Assembly: GCF_002858675.1 (NCBI RefSeq)
Contig: NZ_PJZF01000001.1
Coordinates: 1 to 64,000 of the forward strand
Reading direction: 5' to 3'
DNA: 64,000 bases
Origin: Chimaeribacter californicus
GTDB taxonomy: Bacteria > Pseudomonadota > Gammaproteobacteria > Enterobacterales > Enterobacteriaceae
The number at the start of each line of letters is the position of its first letter. Position 1 is the stretch's first letter. The translations under genes were made by a program, and so were the position numbers. The notes beneath the pieces are model-generated. The model saw only the letters and a list, made by a program, of their open reading frames with translations. It made no database searches and had not been told where the DNA came from. This document shows, piece by piece, positions 19,864 through 30,556 of the stretch.

Positions 19864-19887
19864 GCGGCCCTCCTTCCGGCGGGCCGC
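19864..19887. repeat. GC-rich hairpin between fghA and the SDR gene
   Basis: GCGGCCC and GGGCCGC pair perfectly around a 10-base loop, 18 bases beyond the fghA stop. It could end the fghA transcript on the minus strand, but no T-run follows there. Confidence 0.4.
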
Positions 19888-19904
19888 AAAATTTCAGACG
19901 AGGG

Positions 19905-20744
19905 TCAGGCAAACAGATGCGCGGCGTGGAACCGCAGGTGATCCTCAATAAAACTGGCGATAAAGAAGTAGCTGTGGTCATACCCCGGCTGGGTGCGCAG
20001 GGTCAGCGACCAGCCATGCTGGTCAGCCAGCTCAGCCAGTTTTGACGGCTGCAGCTGGTCCGGCAGGAACTGGTCACTGTCGCCCTGATCCACCAGCATC
20101 GGCAGCGCCGTGGCCGGGGTGCTGGTCAGCAGGTGGCAGCTGTCATACGCCAGCCACTGGCTTTCGTCACTGCCGAGATAGGCAGTAAACGCCTTGCGGC
20201 CCCACGGCACCTGGCTCGGGTTAACGATCGGCGCGAACGCTGACACCGAGCAGTAGCGCTGCGGGTTACGCAGGGCCAGCATCAGCGCGCCGTGGCCGCC
20301 CATGGAATGCCCGCAGATTGACTGCCGGTCACTGACGCTGACCTGCTGGCGTACCAGCGCGGGCAGCTCATCATTGAGGTAGTCATACATGCGGTAATGC
20401 GCTGACCATGGTGCCTGGGTGGCATTGAGATAGAAGCCCGCGCCCTGGCCGAGATCGTAGCCCGGGTCGTCTGCCACGCCGTCACCGCGCGGGCTGGTGT
20501 CCGGCATCACCAGTACCAGCCCCAGTTCAGCCGCCACGCGTTGTGCACCGGCCTTCTGCGTGAAGTTTTCATCGTTGCAGGTCAGCCCGGACAGCCAGTA
20601 CAGCACCGGCGGCGGCGCATCGTCCCGTGGCGGCGGCAGGTAGAGGCTGAACGTCATGGTGCAGTTCAGGCTGCTGCTGTGGTGGCGGTAACGCTGTTGC
20701 CAGCCGCCAAACAGCCGGTGTTCTTCAAGAAGTTCAATGCTCAT
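19905..20744 (-). CDS. fghA: S-formylglutathione hydrolase (YeiG/FrmB-like)
   Basis: A 279-residue serine esterase that hydrolyses S-formylglutathione to glutathione and formate, the second step of formaldehyde detoxification. The nucleophile is Ser147 in GHSMGG; the acid is in DQGDSDQF and the histidine in GYDHSYFF. The N-terminus ([17 protein letters not shown]) is closer to YeiG than to FrmB of E. coli, fitting the nearby folE. It starts 18 bases after adhC stops, so the two are co-transcribed. Confidence 0.9.
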   Translation of the reverse strand: MSIELLEEHRLFGGWQQRYRHHSSSLNCTMTFSLYLPPPRDDAPPPVLYWLSGLTCNDENFTQKAGAQRVAAELGLVLVMPDTSPRGDGVADDPGYDLGQGAGFYLNATQAPWSAHYRMYDYLNDELPALVRQQVSVSDRQSICGHSMGGHGALMLALRNPQRYCSVSAFAPIVNPSQVPWGRKAFTAYLGSDESQWLAYDSCHLLTSTPATALPMLVDQGDSDQFLPDQLQPSKLAELADQHGWSLTLRTQPGYDHSYFFIASFIEDHLRFHAAHLFA

Positions 20745-20762
20745 CGCAGCGCGGTGCCTTAT

Positions 20763-21899
<1,137 letters not shown>

Positions 21900-21953
21900 T
21901 TACGGGTTAATGCGGGTTGGGTGGTTAATAATTAATCGTTGGTTAAGTGTATC

Positions 21954-22853
21954 TCACTCACCGGGAATCGGGTGTTTCAGTACCGGAATGACGCCGTGGT
22001 TATGCTCAATAATGATCTCTTTCAGCGCGCGCACGTTGGGGCTGAACGCCTCACGCCGCCAGGTAAGCCAGGTGGCGGTGTCGGCTACCTCGTCCGGCAG
22101 GGCGTTGACCGTGATGCGCTCATGGCCGGGCAACTGCCCAAGCACGGACTCCGGCAGAATGGCGATGCCCGCCCCGCTGGCCACGCAGGCCAGCATCGCG
22201 TGATAGGAGTGGATCTCCAGCGACGACCCCACCGCCCACCCGGCCTGTTTCAGCCAGGCGTAAAATTTGCGGCGGTAAGAGCAGGTGGGGCCAAACACAA
22301 ACACCGTGATCGGTGCGCCCGCGCCGTGTGCCGCCAGCGGGCGGTTGGCCGGGGAGATCACCACCAGCCGCTCGCGGAAGGCGATGCAGGCGTTCAGGTC
22401 ATCATGGTCTATGGGGCCGTCCACCAGCGCCGCGGCCAGGGTGCCGGCGCGCACGCTGTCGATGATGTCGCCGGAGGTGCCGGTCACCAGGGAGAGCGCC
22501 ACTTTCGGGTGCTGCTGGTGGTAAGCGGCCAGCAGCGCGGGCAGACGGGTGGCGGCGGTGCTCTCCATCGACCCGAGGGCAAATTGCCCGGCGGGTTCAC
22601 CGGCATGGGTCAGGCTCATTGCCTCGTCGCTCAGCGCCAGGATGCGTTCCGCATAGCCGAGAAAGTTATGGCCCATCGCCGAGAGCCGCAGACGCTGTTT
22701 TTCACGGATAAACAGATCGGTGCCCAGCTCCTGCTCCAGCTGGCGCAGGCGGGTGGTGAGGTTGGAAGGCACGCGGTGCAGTTGCTCGGCCGCTTTGGCC
22801 AGCGAACCGGTCTCGGCCACGCAACAAAACATCCGGAGCTGGGTGAGGTCCAT
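21954..22853 (-). CDS. LysR-family transcriptional regulator
   Basis: A 299-residue LysR regulator with an N-terminal winged helix (about residues 1-60; LRMFCCVAETGSLAKAAEQL) and a periplasmic-binding-like effector domain. It resembles E. coli YneJ/PtrR in blocks such as VPSNLTTRLRQLE, LGSMESTAATRLP and YHAMLACVASGAGIA. It is transcribed away from the MFS gene at 23049 and lies 66 bases upstream of adhC in the same direction. It may therefore control either or both neighbours. The effector is unknown. Confidence 0.85.
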   Translation of the reverse strand: MDLTQLRMFCCVAETGSLAKAAEQLHRVPSNLTTRLRQLEQELGTDLFIREKQRLRLSAMGHNFLGYAERILALSDEAMSLTHAGEPAGQFALGSMESTAATRLPALLAAYHQQHPKVALSLVTGTSGDIIDSVRAGTLAAALVDGPIDHDDLNACIAFRERLVVISPANRPLAAHGAGAPITVFVFGPTCSYRRKFYAWLKQAGWAVGSSLEIHSYHAMLACVASGAGIAILPESVLGQLPGHERITVNALPDEVADTATWLTWRREAFSPNVRALKEIIIEHNHGVIPVLKHPIPGE

Positions 22854-22932
22854 AACTGTTCTCTTTTTGTGAATAACGTGATCTGAATTATTCAGTTTCC
22901 GTGAGTCTAGCGGTCAGGCAGAGTAGTGGCAA

Positions 22933-22962
22933 CCGCTAATTAACCTGTATGACTATTAGCGG
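22933..22962. promoter_or_regulatory. Inverted repeat in the LysR/MFS divergent promoter region
   Basis: CCGCTAAT and ATTAGCGG are a perfect 8-bp inverted repeat 14 bases apart, flanked by GTAG and CTAC. It sits midway between the two divergent starts, the usual place for a LysR operator. A second small palindrome (CTGAATTATTCAG) is at 22883-22895. Confidence 0.5.
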
Positions 22963-23048
22963 CTACAAACAGGTAATGCTTGGGCAAAAGTTAACCTTTT
23001 GATAACGTCTTGATTCGCCTGAACCGGGCGACCTGAGGGAGCATGTCG

Positions 23049-24197
23049 ATGGCACTACGCATTGCAATGAGTGGATTTCTGGCGCTGGTGGTGGCGATGG
23101 GGATTGGGCGCTTTGCGTTTACCCCGCAGGTGCCGCTGATGATTGCCGAGCACCAGTTCAGCCTGACCGGCGCGGGGCTGGTGGCGGCGTTTAACTATCT
23201 GGGCTATCTGGCTGGGGCGTTTGATGCGATGCGCGCCACCCGCCATGTGGAACTGCGGCTGTGGCTTGGCGTCTGGGGCGCGGTGGTGCTGACGCTGCTG
23301 TCAGCGGTGGTGGGTGGCGAAGTGCTGCACTGCGCGGTGCGTTTCCTGCTCGGCATGGCGAGCGGCTGGGCGCTGGTGCTGGTGGCCGCGTGGTGCAATG
23401 AACAACTGGCGCACCACGGCCGCCCCGGCCTCAGCGCGGCGGTGTTTGCCGGGCCGGGCATGGGCATTCTGTTGAGCGGGCTGCTGGCGCTGGTGATCAA
23501 TGCATATCATCTCTCCTCCGCGCAGGGCTGGCTGCTGTATGGAGGGCTGGCGCTGCTGCTGCTGGCGACGATCAGCATGAACCTGCCGCGCAAAGGCGAG
23601 CTGCACCGACCGGCAACCGCCCCGGCCCCGCTGCCGCTGACCCCGGCGCTGCGGCGGCTGGTGTGGAGCTACAGCCTGGCCGGGTTTGGTTACATCCTGC
23701 CCGCGACGTTCTTCTCGCAGATGGCGCACAGCCGCTTCCCGGACAGCCTGATGGCCCAGTTACTCTGGCCGGTGTTTGGCGGCGCGGCAGTGGCGGGGAT
23801 TGTGCTCGGCATTCTGACGCGCGGCTGGCTGACGACCCGCATCCGGCTCGCCATTGTGCTGTGGATACAGGCGCTGGGCGTGCTGGGGGCAGAGTGGCTG
23901 CCGGGCATCGCCGGGCTGGCGGTGGGGGCGCTGCTGACCGGCGGCGGTTTCCTCTGCGTGGTGCAGCTCGCGTTGCAGTATGGCCGGGAACTGGCACCGC
24001 ACCATGCGCGCTATCTGGCCGGGCTGCTGACCACCGGGTACGCCGTCGGGCAACTGGTGGGGCCGGTGCTCTCGGCGCTCTCCACGGCGCTGACCCACCG
24101 GCTGGAACCGGCGCTCTATGTGGCGGTGCTGGCGCTGATCGTGGCCGGCGGGCTGGTGCTGCCGGGCCGCGCCCAGCCTGAGGCGGTGCGTTCGTAA
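23049..24197 (+). CDS. YbfB/YjiJ-family MFS transporter
   Basis: A 382-residue inner-membrane protein with about 12 helices. The N-terminus (VVAMGIGRFAFTPQVPLM), the helix with NYLGYLAGA and the C-terminal GYAVGQLVGPVLS are typical of the YbfB/YjiJ group of major-facilitator transporters, whose substrates are largely unknown. GGAG lies 7 bases before the ATG at 23049 and only 1 base before the ATG at 23043, so the second is preferred. Divergence from the LysR gene suggests that regulator controls it. Confidence 0.82.
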   Translation: MALRIAMSGFLALVVAMGIGRFAFTPQVPLMIAEHQFSLTGAGLVAAFNYLGYLAGAFDAMRATRHVELRLWLGVWGAVVLTLLSAVVGGEVLHCAVRFLLGMASGWALVLVAAWCNEQLAHHGRPGLSAAVFAGPGMGILLSGLLALVINAYHLSSAQGWLLYGGLALLLLATISMNLPRKGELHRPATAPAPLPLTPALRRLVWSYSLAGFGYILPATFFSQMAHSRFPDSLMAQLLWPVFGGAAVAGIVLGILTRGWLTTRIRLAIVLWIQALGVLGAEWLPGIAGLAVGALLTGGGFLCVVQLALQYGRELAPHHARYLAGLLTTGYAVGQLVGPVLSALSTALTHRLEPALYVAVLALIVAGGLVLPGRAQPEAVRS

Positions 24198-24357
24198 ACG
24201 GGGCAGGGTGTACCTATTGCTGTAGTCAATAACTTGCGGCTATTTCATCAATCATGAAACGTAATCACTGGATAATCGGGGCGCTCTCCACTACAGTGAG
24301 GCACCCAATTTTGGCGTGAATCGGCGTCAGAATCGTAATACCCGCAGGAGAAGAGAA

Positions 24358-25020
24358 ATGGCAACGCTGAGTAAAGAAGCCGCATTGGTTCATGAAGCGC
24401 TGATGGCGCGCGGCCTGGAAACCCCTTTGAGACCAGAACCTATGCTCGACAGGGAGACGCGCACCCGTCACATCCAGGAGCACATGACCAGCATCATGCA
24501 GTTGCTGAACCTTGACCTCACTGACGACAGCCTGGCCGAAACGCCGCTGCGCATCGCCAAGATGTATGTTGATGAGATCTTCTCCGGGCTGGATTACGGC
24601 AACTTCCCCAAGATCACCATCATCGAGAACAAGATGAAGGTGGATGAAATGGTGACCGTGCGTGACATCACCCTGACCAGCACCTGTGAGCACCACTTTG
24701 TCACCATCGACGGCAAAGCGACCGTGGCGTATATCCCAAAAGACGGGGTGATTGGCCTGTCGAAAATCAACCGCATTGTGCAGTTCTTTGCCCAGCGGCC
24801 GCAGGTGCAGGAGCGCCTGACCCAGCAAATTCTGGTGGCGCTGCAAACCCTGCTCGGCACCAATAACGTTGCGGTATCCATTGATGCAGTACATTATTGC
24901 GTGAAAGCACGCGGCATCCGTGATGCGACCAGCGCCACCACCACCACTTCGCTGGGCGGTCTGTTCAAGTCCAGCCAGAACACCCGCCAGGAGTTCCTGC
25001 GCGCCGTCCGCCACGTCTGA
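24358..25020 (+). CDS. folE: GTP cyclohydrolase I
   Basis: A 220-residue enzyme making 7,8-dihydroneopterin triphosphate from GTP, the first step of tetrahydrofolate synthesis. The zinc ligands Cys110, His113 (TSTCEHHF) and Cys181 (HYCVKARG) match the E. coli positions, and most of the sequence after residue 45 is nearly identical to E. coli FolE. The ATG at 24358 follows GCAGGAG and gives the conserved start [15 protein letters not shown]. yeiB follows after 60 bases. Confidence 0.97.
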   Translation: MATLSKEAALVHEALMARGLETPLRPEPMLDRETRTRHIQEHMTSIMQLLNLDLTDDSLAETPLRIAKMYVDEIFSGLDYGNFPKITIIENKMKVDEMVTVRDITLTSTCEHHFVTIDGKATVAYIPKDGVIGLSKINRIVQFFAQRPQVQERLTQQILVALQTLLGTNNVAVSIDAVHYCVKARGIRDATSATTTTSLGGLFKSSQNTRQEFLRAVRHV

Positions 25021-25080
25021 TCCGCTTTTGTTATTGGCAGCACCGCCTGGTGCTGCCCGACTCGCAGGATGTTATGACCT

Positions 25081-26241
25081 ATGCGCCAACGCATTGCTAC
25101 GCTGGATTGCGCCCGCGGGATAGCCATCCTCGGCATTTTACTGCTCAATATCAACGCCTTCGGCCTGCCGAAAGCCGCCTACCTTAACCCGGCCTACCAT
25201 GGGCTGCCCTCCACGGCTGATGCCTGGACCTGGGCCATCATGGACGTGCTGGCGCAGGCCAAATTCCTCACCATGTTCGCGCTGCTGTTTGGTGCCGGGT
25301 TACAGCTACTGCTGCCGCGCGGCAAACGCTGGATCCAGGCGCGGCTCTCCTGGCTGCTGCTGTTCGGGCTGCTGCACGCGATTTTTCTCTGGGACGGCGA
25401 CATCCTGCTCTCATATGGGTTGATCGGCCTGGTCTGCTGGCGGTTGATCCGGGAGGCGACCGGCACCCGCACACTGCTGATGACCGGGGCATTGCTGTTT
25501 TTCTTGGGGGTGGGGATTTTGGTGATGTTTGCCTTTATGACCAACCCCAACCCCGGCGATTTCTGGCAGCCCGGCCCCGCGTCGTTGCAGTATGAGGCGT
25601 TCTGGAAGTTACAGGGCGGGCAGGAGGCGTGGCAAAACCGGCTGGACATGCTCTCCTCAACGCTGCTTTCGGTGGGTGCGCAGTATGGCTGGGAGCTGGC
25701 AGGCGCGATGCTGTTCGGCGCCGGGCTGATGCGCAGCGGCTGGCTGCGCGGCGAGTTCAGCCTGCGCCACTACCGTAAACTGGCGCTGTGGCTGATAACG
25801 CTTTCATGGCTCGTTCAGATCCCGTCGGTGGTGATGCAATGGCACCTGGGCTGGGACTACCGCTGGAGCGGCTTCCTGTTGCAGGCCCCGCGTGAAGTGG
25901 GCGCGGCGCTGCAATCCATCGGCTATCTGGCGCTGATTTACGGCTTCTGGCCGACGCTGTCCCGCTGGCGCGTAGCCGGCTGGCTGGCGAAGATTGGCCG
26001 CATGGCGCTGAGCAACTACCTGCTGCAAACCCTGATCTGCAACACGCTGTTCTATACCTTCGGCCTGTATGACCAGTTCGGCCGCCTGCAACTGCTGGCG
26101 ATTGTGCCGCTGGTGTGGCTGGTCAACCTGCTGTTTTCCCTGCTCTGGCTGCGCTTCTTCACCCAGGGGCCGATGGAGCGGGTATGGCGGCGGCTGACCG
26201 CCCTGGCAGCCGGCCGGCCGGTGGAAGCCGCTAAACCCTGA
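25081..26241 (+). CDS. yeiB: DUF418 inner-membrane protein YeiB
   Basis: A 386-residue membrane protein with about 10 hydrophobic segments, starting LDCARGIAILGILLLNI, the signature of the DUF418/YeiB family, and ending with the conserved ALSNYLLQTLIC block. Its function is not established; the family is often discussed alongside acyltransferase-like membrane proteins. It follows folE closely, as in E. coli. A strong hairpin overlaps its stop. Confidence 0.9.
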   Translation: MRQRIATLDCARGIAILGILLLNINAFGLPKAAYLNPAYHGLPSTADAWTWAIMDVLAQAKFLTMFALLFGAGLQLLLPRGKRWIQARLSWLLLFGLLHAIFLWDGDILLSYGLIGLVCWRLIREATGTRTLLMTGALLFFLGVGILVMFAFMTNPNPGDFWQPGPASLQYEAFWKLQGGQEAWQNRLDMLSSTLLSVGAQYGWELAGAMLFGAGLMRSGWLRGEFSLRHYRKLALWLITLSWLVQIPSVVMQWHLGWDYRWSGFLLQAPREVGAALQSIGYLALIYGFWPTLSRWRVAGWLAKIGRMALSNYLLQTLICNTLFYTFGLYDQFGRLQLLAIVPLVWLVNLLFSLLWLRFFTQGPMERVWRRLTALAAGRPVEAAKP

Positions 26242-26267
26242 TACGCGCCCCGCTGGGGGCGCGTATC
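26240..26267 (+). terminator. Hairpin at the end of yeiB
   Basis: GATACGCGCCCC pairs with GGGGCGCGTATC (12 bp, loop about 4 bases), beginning inside the yeiB stop codon. No T-run follows, but the stem is strong and separates yeiB from galS. Confidence 0.6.
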
Positions 26268-26352
26268 GCGCTGACATTCCCTCTCTTCAGGCCAACTGGC
26301 CGCATCATCTCCCGCCAAACGTTGCAATATTGTGAAGAAATATAGTTTTCGT

Positions 26353-26368
26353 GTGAAAACGTTTTCTT
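26353..26368. promoter_or_regulatory. GalR/GalS operator upstream of galS
   Basis: GTGAAAACGTTTTCTT fits the Gal operator (GTGNAANCGNTTNCAC) except for its last two bases. It lies just upstream of the CRP site, so GalS probably represses its own gene. Confidence 0.65.
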
Positions 26369-26371
26369 TCC

Positions 26372-26387
26372 TGTGACGCATTTCACG
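26372..26387. promoter_or_regulatory. CRP site of the galS promoter
   Basis: TGTGACGCATTTCACG matches the CRP palindrome in nine of ten core bases. Its centre is about 41.5 bases before the start point expected from TAGGAT (26409-26414), the spacing of a class II CRP promoter. Confidence 0.75.
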
Positions 26388-26462
26388 CTGACCCTCAGGC
26401 AAACCCGTTAGGATAGCGGCGTGCAGTGAATGCCGCTTAATAACCTGATAACAGGACTTCAC

Positions 26463-26567
26463 ATGGTTGCTCCTTTTGCCTTTTTACCTCTGTTTTTGAC
26501 CAGACCAGGGCGTGCCTGCGCCTGCCGCGCCCCTTTGCCCGGAGCCGCTTATGATCACCATCCGTGA
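26463..26567 (+). CDS. Possible upstream ORF overlapping galS
   Basis: A 34-codon frame in the galS leader beginning [13 protein letters not shown]. Its ATG has AGGA 6 bases upstream, a good ribosome site. It ends at TGA 26565-26567, 17 bases inside galS in another frame. The peptide is hydrophobic, then Cys/Arg/Pro-rich, and matches nothing I know. It could couple or limit galS translation, or be fortuitous. Confidence 0.3.
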   Translation: MVAPFAFLPLFLTRPGRACACRAPLPGAAYDHHP

Positions 26568-27549
26568 TGTGGCAAAGCGCGCCGGGGTCTCGGTGGCGAC
26601 GGTATCCCGCGTGCTGAACAATTCCGCCATCGCCAGCAAAGAGACGCGGGAACTGGTGCTGAAAGCGGTGTCAGAGCTGGGCTACCGGCCCAATGCCAAT
26701 GCGCAGGCGCTCGCTACCCAGACCAGCGACACCATCGGCGTGGTGGTGATGGATGTCTCCGATCCCTTTTTCGGCGCACTGGTGAAAGCGGTGGACACCG
26801 TGGCACAGCAAAACCACAAATATGTGCTGATCGGCAACAGTTACCACCAGGCGGAAAAAGAGCGCCACGCGATTGAGGTGCTGATCCGCCAGCGCTGTAA
26901 CGCACTGATTGTGCACGCCAAAGCGCTGAGTGACGATGAGCTGATTGACTTCTTAAACCAGATCCCCGGCATGGTGCTGATTAACCGCATCATCGCCGGG
27001 TTTGAGCACCGCTGCGTGGGGCTGGATAACGTCAGCGGGGCGCACATGGCGACCCGCCTGCTGCTGAGCAACGGCCACCAGCGCATCGGTTATGTCGGCT
27101 CCAGCCACCCGATTGAGGATGAAGTGCAGCGGCGGCAGGGGTACCGCCAGGCGATGGCGGAAGCCGGGCTGGCCGTGCCGGACGCCTGGTACGCCGCCGC
27201 CTCGCCGGACTTGCAGGGCGGTGAAGCGGCAATGGTGGAGTTACTTGGGCGCAATCAGCACCTTACGGCGATTTTCGCCTATAACGACGCCATGGCGGCC
27301 GGGGCGCTGGCGGTGCTGAAAGAAAACGGTATCACGGTGCCGCAGCACTGCTCGCTGGTGGGGTTTGATGATATCCCGATCGCCCGTTACACCAGCCCAA
27401 AGCTGACCACCGTGCGCTACCCGATTATTTCTATGGCGACGCTGGCCACCGAGCTGGCGCTGAAAGGCGCGGCGAACACGCTGGAGAGCGGCGTAAGCCA
27501 CTGTTTTATGCCGACGCTGGTGCGCCGCCATTCAGTGGCAGCGGGCTGA
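26551..27549 (+). CDS. galS: LacI-family repressor GalS of the mgl regulon
   Basis: A 332-residue repressor that binds DNA through an N-terminal LacI helix-turn-helix (residues 2-25, [20 protein letters not shown]) and senses galactose in its C-terminal domain. The sequence follows E. coli GalS closely ([29 protein letters not shown] is split only by small changes). The ATG at 26551 has GGAG 6 bases upstream. mglB lies 294 bases downstream, behind matching Gal and CRP sites. GalR is the close alternative; gene order favours GalS. Confidence 0.93.
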   Translation: MITIRDVAKRAGVSVATVSRVLNNSAIASKETRELVLKAVSELGYRPNANAQALATQTSDTIGVVVMDVSDPFFGALVKAVDTVAQQNHKYVLIGNSYHQAEKERHAIEVLIRQRCNALIVHAKALSDDELIDFLNQIPGMVLINRIIAGFEHRCVGLDNVSGAHMATRLLLSNGHQRIGYVGSSHPIEDEVQRRQGYRQAMAEAGLAVPDAWYAAASPDLQGGEAAMVELLGRNQHLTAIFAYNDAMAAGALAVLKENGITVPQHCSLVGFDDIPIARYTSPKLTTVRYPIISMATLATELALKGAANTLESGVSHCFMPTLVRRHSVAAG

Positions 27550-27585
27550 AATGCGGGGGTGGTCACGGACTGTGATGTTTCAGTT

Positions 27586-27601
27586 GTGTAACCGTTTTCA
27601 A
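27586..27601. promoter_or_regulatory. Gal operator of mglBAC
   Basis: GTGTAACCGTTTTCAA fits the Gal operator form GTGKAANCGNTTNCAN at every fixed position. It lies directly upstream of the CRP site, as in E. coli mgl. Confidence 0.8.
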
Positions 27602-27603
27602 AG

Positions 27604-27619
27604 TGTGAAGGCATTCACA
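27604..27619. promoter_or_regulatory. CRP site of the mglBAC promoter
   Basis: TGTGAAGGCATTCACA is a perfect CRP core palindrome. With a -10 element TATGAT at 27641-27646, its centre falls about 41.5 bases before the expected transcript start near 27653, a class II arrangement. The mRNA would have a leader of about 190 bases. Confidence 0.88.
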
Positions 27620-27843
27620 GTTTATTAACAATGCAGCGATTATGATGCGAGCGTTTTCTGTCAGGATGTGTCAAGGCGTGATCCTTCTTTGGTGCTCCTG
27701 ACAGCTTTCCTGCCGCGTCTGCCGGACGCAGAGACACCACAGCGAACGCAGGAGCAGCAGGGTCAAGGAGGACGGTTATTCCCCGCCGCACACCGGCAGG
27801 ACGGCACTACCTGGTCGTACCCTACATAAACCGGAGAGAAAAA

Positions 27844-28842
27844 ATGAATAAGAAGGTTTTTACCCTGGCCACGCTGGCGGCAGCCATGCTGTTTGGTACT
27901 GCAGCACACGCAGACACCCGTATCGGCGTCACCATTTACAAATACGATGACAACTTTATGTCCGTGGTGCGTAAGGCGATTGAGAAAGAAGCCAAATCCT
28001 CCTCGGATATCGAACTGCTGATGAATGACTCGCAGAACGACCAGTCCAAACAGAATGACCAGATCGACGTGCTGCTGGCCAAGGGCGTCAAAGCCCTGGC
28101 AATCAACCTGGTTGACCCGGCGGCGGCACCGGTGGTGATCGACAAAGCACGCGGCAACGACGTGCCGGTGGTGTTCTACAACAAAGAGCCGAGCCGCAAA
28201 GCGCTCGACAGCTATGACAAGGTTTACTACGTCGGCACCGACTCCAAAGAGTCCGGCATTATCCAGGGCGAGCTGATTGCCAAGCACTGGAAAGCTCACC
28301 CGGAATGGGACCTGAACAAAGACGGCACCATCCAGTTTGTGCTGCTGAAAGGGGAGCCGGGCCACCCGGACGCCGAAGCACGTACCAAATATGTGGTGGA
28401 TACCCTGAACGGCAAAGACGGCATCAAGACCCAGCAGCTGCAGCTTGATACCGCAATGTGGGACACCGCCCAGGCGAAAGACAAGATGGACGCCTGGCTC
28501 TCCGGCCCGAACGCCGACAAGATCGAAGTGGTGATCGCCAACAACGACGCCATGGCGATGGGTGCCGTGGAAGCGCTGAAGGCGCATAACAAGTCCAAAC
28601 TCCCGGTGTTCGGCGTTGACGCCCTGCCGGAAGCGCTAGCGATGGTGAAATCCGGCGCCATGGCCGGGACAGTATTGAACGATGCCAATAACCAGGCGAA
28701 AGCAACCTTCCAGCTTGCGAAGAATCTGGCCGAAGGGAAACCGGCAGCCGAGGGCACCAACTGGAAGATCGATAATAAAGTCGTACGTATCCCTTACGTC
28801 GGCGTAGACCAGGATAACCTGGCACAATTTATCGGTAAGTAA
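27844..28842 (+). CDS. mglB: D-galactose/D-glucose-binding periplasmic protein MglB
   Basis: A 332-residue periplasmic binding protein for galactose and glucose that feeds MglAC and also serves as a chemoreceptor ligand for Trg. The signal peptide is cut after AHA (residue 23). The EF-hand-like calcium loop DLNKDGTIQ and the sugar-contacting region ([14 protein letters not shown]) are intact. Length equals E. coli MglB. A purine-rich site (GGAGAG) precedes the ATG. A stable hairpin follows before mglA, likely favouring higher MglB levels. Confidence 0.97.
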   Translation: MNKKVFTLATLAAAMLFGTAAHADTRIGVTIYKYDDNFMSVVRKAIEKEAKSSSDIELLMNDSQNDQSKQNDQIDVLLAKGVKALAINLVDPAAAPVVIDKARGNDVPVVFYNKEPSRKALDSYDKVYYVGTDSKESGIIQGELIAKHWKAHPEWDLNKDGTIQFVLLKGEPGHPDAEARTKYVVDTLNGKDGIKTQQLQLDTAMWDTAQAKDKMDAWLSGPNADKIEVVIANNDAMAMGAVEALKAHNKSKLPVFGVDALPEALAMVKSGAMAGTVLNDANNQAKATFQLAKNLAEGKPAAEGTNWKIDNKVVRIPYVGVDQDNLAQFIGK

Positions 28843-28889
28843 TACGCACGACCCCCGTTTAGTTTAACGGTGACCAACAGGGTATACCC

Positions 28890-28914
28890 GCTGCCGGTCA
28901 GGATGGCCGGCAGC
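28890..28914 (+). repeat. Hairpin between mglB and mglA
   Basis: GCTGCCGG and CCGGCAGC pair across a 9-base loop, with further GGTGACCGG/CCGGTGGCC pairing downstream. There is no T-run. Such intercistronic hairpins commonly protect the upstream mRNA of binding-protein operons. Confidence 0.5.
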
Positions 28915-29015
28915 GTCCGCCTTATCAGGATGCTGCACACCAGGTGACCGGTTTTTCCGGTGGCCGGGCCAGCGGCACCCCGAATGCAGACTCCTTATTC
29001 TAGCCAGGTGTAATT

Positions 29016-30536
29016 ATGGCCGATAACACGACGGGACAATCACGCGAGTGGTTGTTGGAGATGACCAATATCTCGAAGTCATTTCCAGGCGTAAAAGCAT
29101 TGGATAACGTGAATTTAAAAGTCCGCCCCCACTCCATTCACGCATTAATGGGCGAGAATGGCGCAGGCAAATCAACGTTATTGAAGTGCCTGTTTGGCAT
29201 TTACAGCAAAGATGCCGGAAGTATTCTTTTTCAGGGGCAAGAAATCGATTTTAAAAGCTCCAAAGAGGCGCTGGAAAAAGGCGTGTCGATGGTGCATCAG
29301 GAATTAAACCTGGTTCTGCAACGCACGGTGATGGATAACATGTGGCTTGGCCGTTATCCCACCAAAGGCATGTTTGTTGACCAGGAGAAAATGTATAACG
29401 ATACCAAAGCCATTTTTGACGAACTGGATATTAATATCGACCCGCGCGATAAAGTCGCCCGGCTTTCTGTGTCCCAGATGCAGATGATCGAAATTGCCAA
29501 GGCATTCTCTTACGATGCCAAGATCGTCATTATGGATGAGCCGACCTCGTCACTGACGGAAAAAGAGGTGAACCACCTGTTCACCATTATCCGTAAGCTG
29601 AAAGAACGCGGCTGCGGCATCGTTTATATCTCCCACAAGATGGAAGAGATTTTCCAGCTGTGTGATGAAATCACCATCCTGCGTGACGGCCAGTGGATCG
29701 CGACCCAGCCGCTGGAAGGCATGACGATGGATCAGATTATCTCGATGATGGTAGGGCGCTCCCTGAGCCAGCGTTTCCCTGACCGCATGAATACACCGGG
29801 AGAGGTGATTCTTGAGGTCAAAAACCTGACGTCACTGCGCCAGCCGTCGATCCGGGATGTGTCGTTTGACCTGCATAAGGGCGAGATCCTCGGCATTGCC
29901 GGGCTGGTGGGTGCCAAGCGTACTGACATCGTGGAGACGCTGTTCGGCATCCGCGAAAAGGTGAGCGGTACCATCAAACTGCACGGCAAAGCGATCAACA
30001 ACCACAGCGCCAACGAGGCGATTAACCACGGTTTCGCGCTGGTGACCGAGGAGCGCCGCTCCACCGGCATTTACGCCTACCTGGACATCGGTTTTAACTC
30101 GCTGATCTCTAATATCCGCAATTATAAAAACAAGTTCGGCCTGCTGGATAACAGCCGGATGAAGAGTGATACCCAGTGGGTGATCGATTCGATGCGGGTA
30201 AAAACCCCCGGTCACCACACCAATATCGGCTCGCTCTCTGGCGGTAACCAGCAGAAAGTCATTATCGGCCGCTGGCTGCTGACCCAGCCGGAAATATTAA
30301 TGCTGGATGAGCCGACGCGCGGTATTGATGTCGGGGCCAAATTTGAAATTTACCAGCTGATTACCGAACTGGCGAAAAAGGAGAAGGGCATCATTATTAT
30401 CTCTTCTGAAATGCCGGAATTACTGGGAATTACCGACCGTATCCTGGTAATGAGCAATGGCCAGGTGGCAGGCATTGTGAATACCAAAGAAACGTCGCAG
30501 AACGAAATATTACGTCTTGCCTCCTTGCACCTCTAA
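29016..30536 (+). CDS. mglA: Galactose/methyl-galactoside ABC transporter ATPase MglA
   Basis: A 506-residue ATPase with two fused nucleotide-binding domains of the sugar (RbsA/AraG) group. The first has Walker [10 protein letters not shown] (46-54) and a degenerate signature LSVSQMQ. The second has the degenerate Walker [10 protein letters not shown] normal for this group, an intact LSGGNQQK and the Walker B segment [11 protein letters not shown]. It lies 173 bases after mglB and 20 bases before mglC. Confidence 0.97.
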   Translation: MADNTTGQSREWLLEMTNISKSFPGVKALDNVNLKVRPHSIHALMGENGAGKSTLLKCLFGIYSKDAGSILFQGQEIDFKSSKEALEKGVSMVHQELNLVLQRTVMDNMWLGRYPTKGMFVDQEKMYNDTKAIFDELDINIDPRDKVARLSVSQMQMIEIAKAFSYDAKIVIMDEPTSSLTEKEVNHLFTIIRKLKERGCGIVYISHKMEEIFQLCDEITILRDGQWIATQPLEGMTMDQIISMMVGRSLSQRFPDRMNTPGEVILEVKNLTSLRQPSIRDVSFDLHKGEILGIAGLVGAKRTDIVETLFGIREKVSGTIKLHGKAINNHSANEAINHGFALVTEERRSTGIYAYLDIGFNSLISNIRNYKNKFGLLDNSRMKSDTQWVIDSMRVKTPGHHTNIGSLSGGNQQKVIIGRWLLTQPEILMLDEPTRGIDVGAKFEIYQLITELAKKEKGIIIISSEMPELLGITDRILVMSNGQVAGIVNTKETSQNEILRLASLHL

Positions 30537-30556
30537 TCTTGTTGAAGGTTCTTATT

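Noticed and set aside
29881-29940. Second Walker A of MglA (GLVGAKRTD) considered as a damaged ATPase
   Set aside because: This degenerate form is normal in the sugar ABC ATPases RbsA/AraG/MglA.
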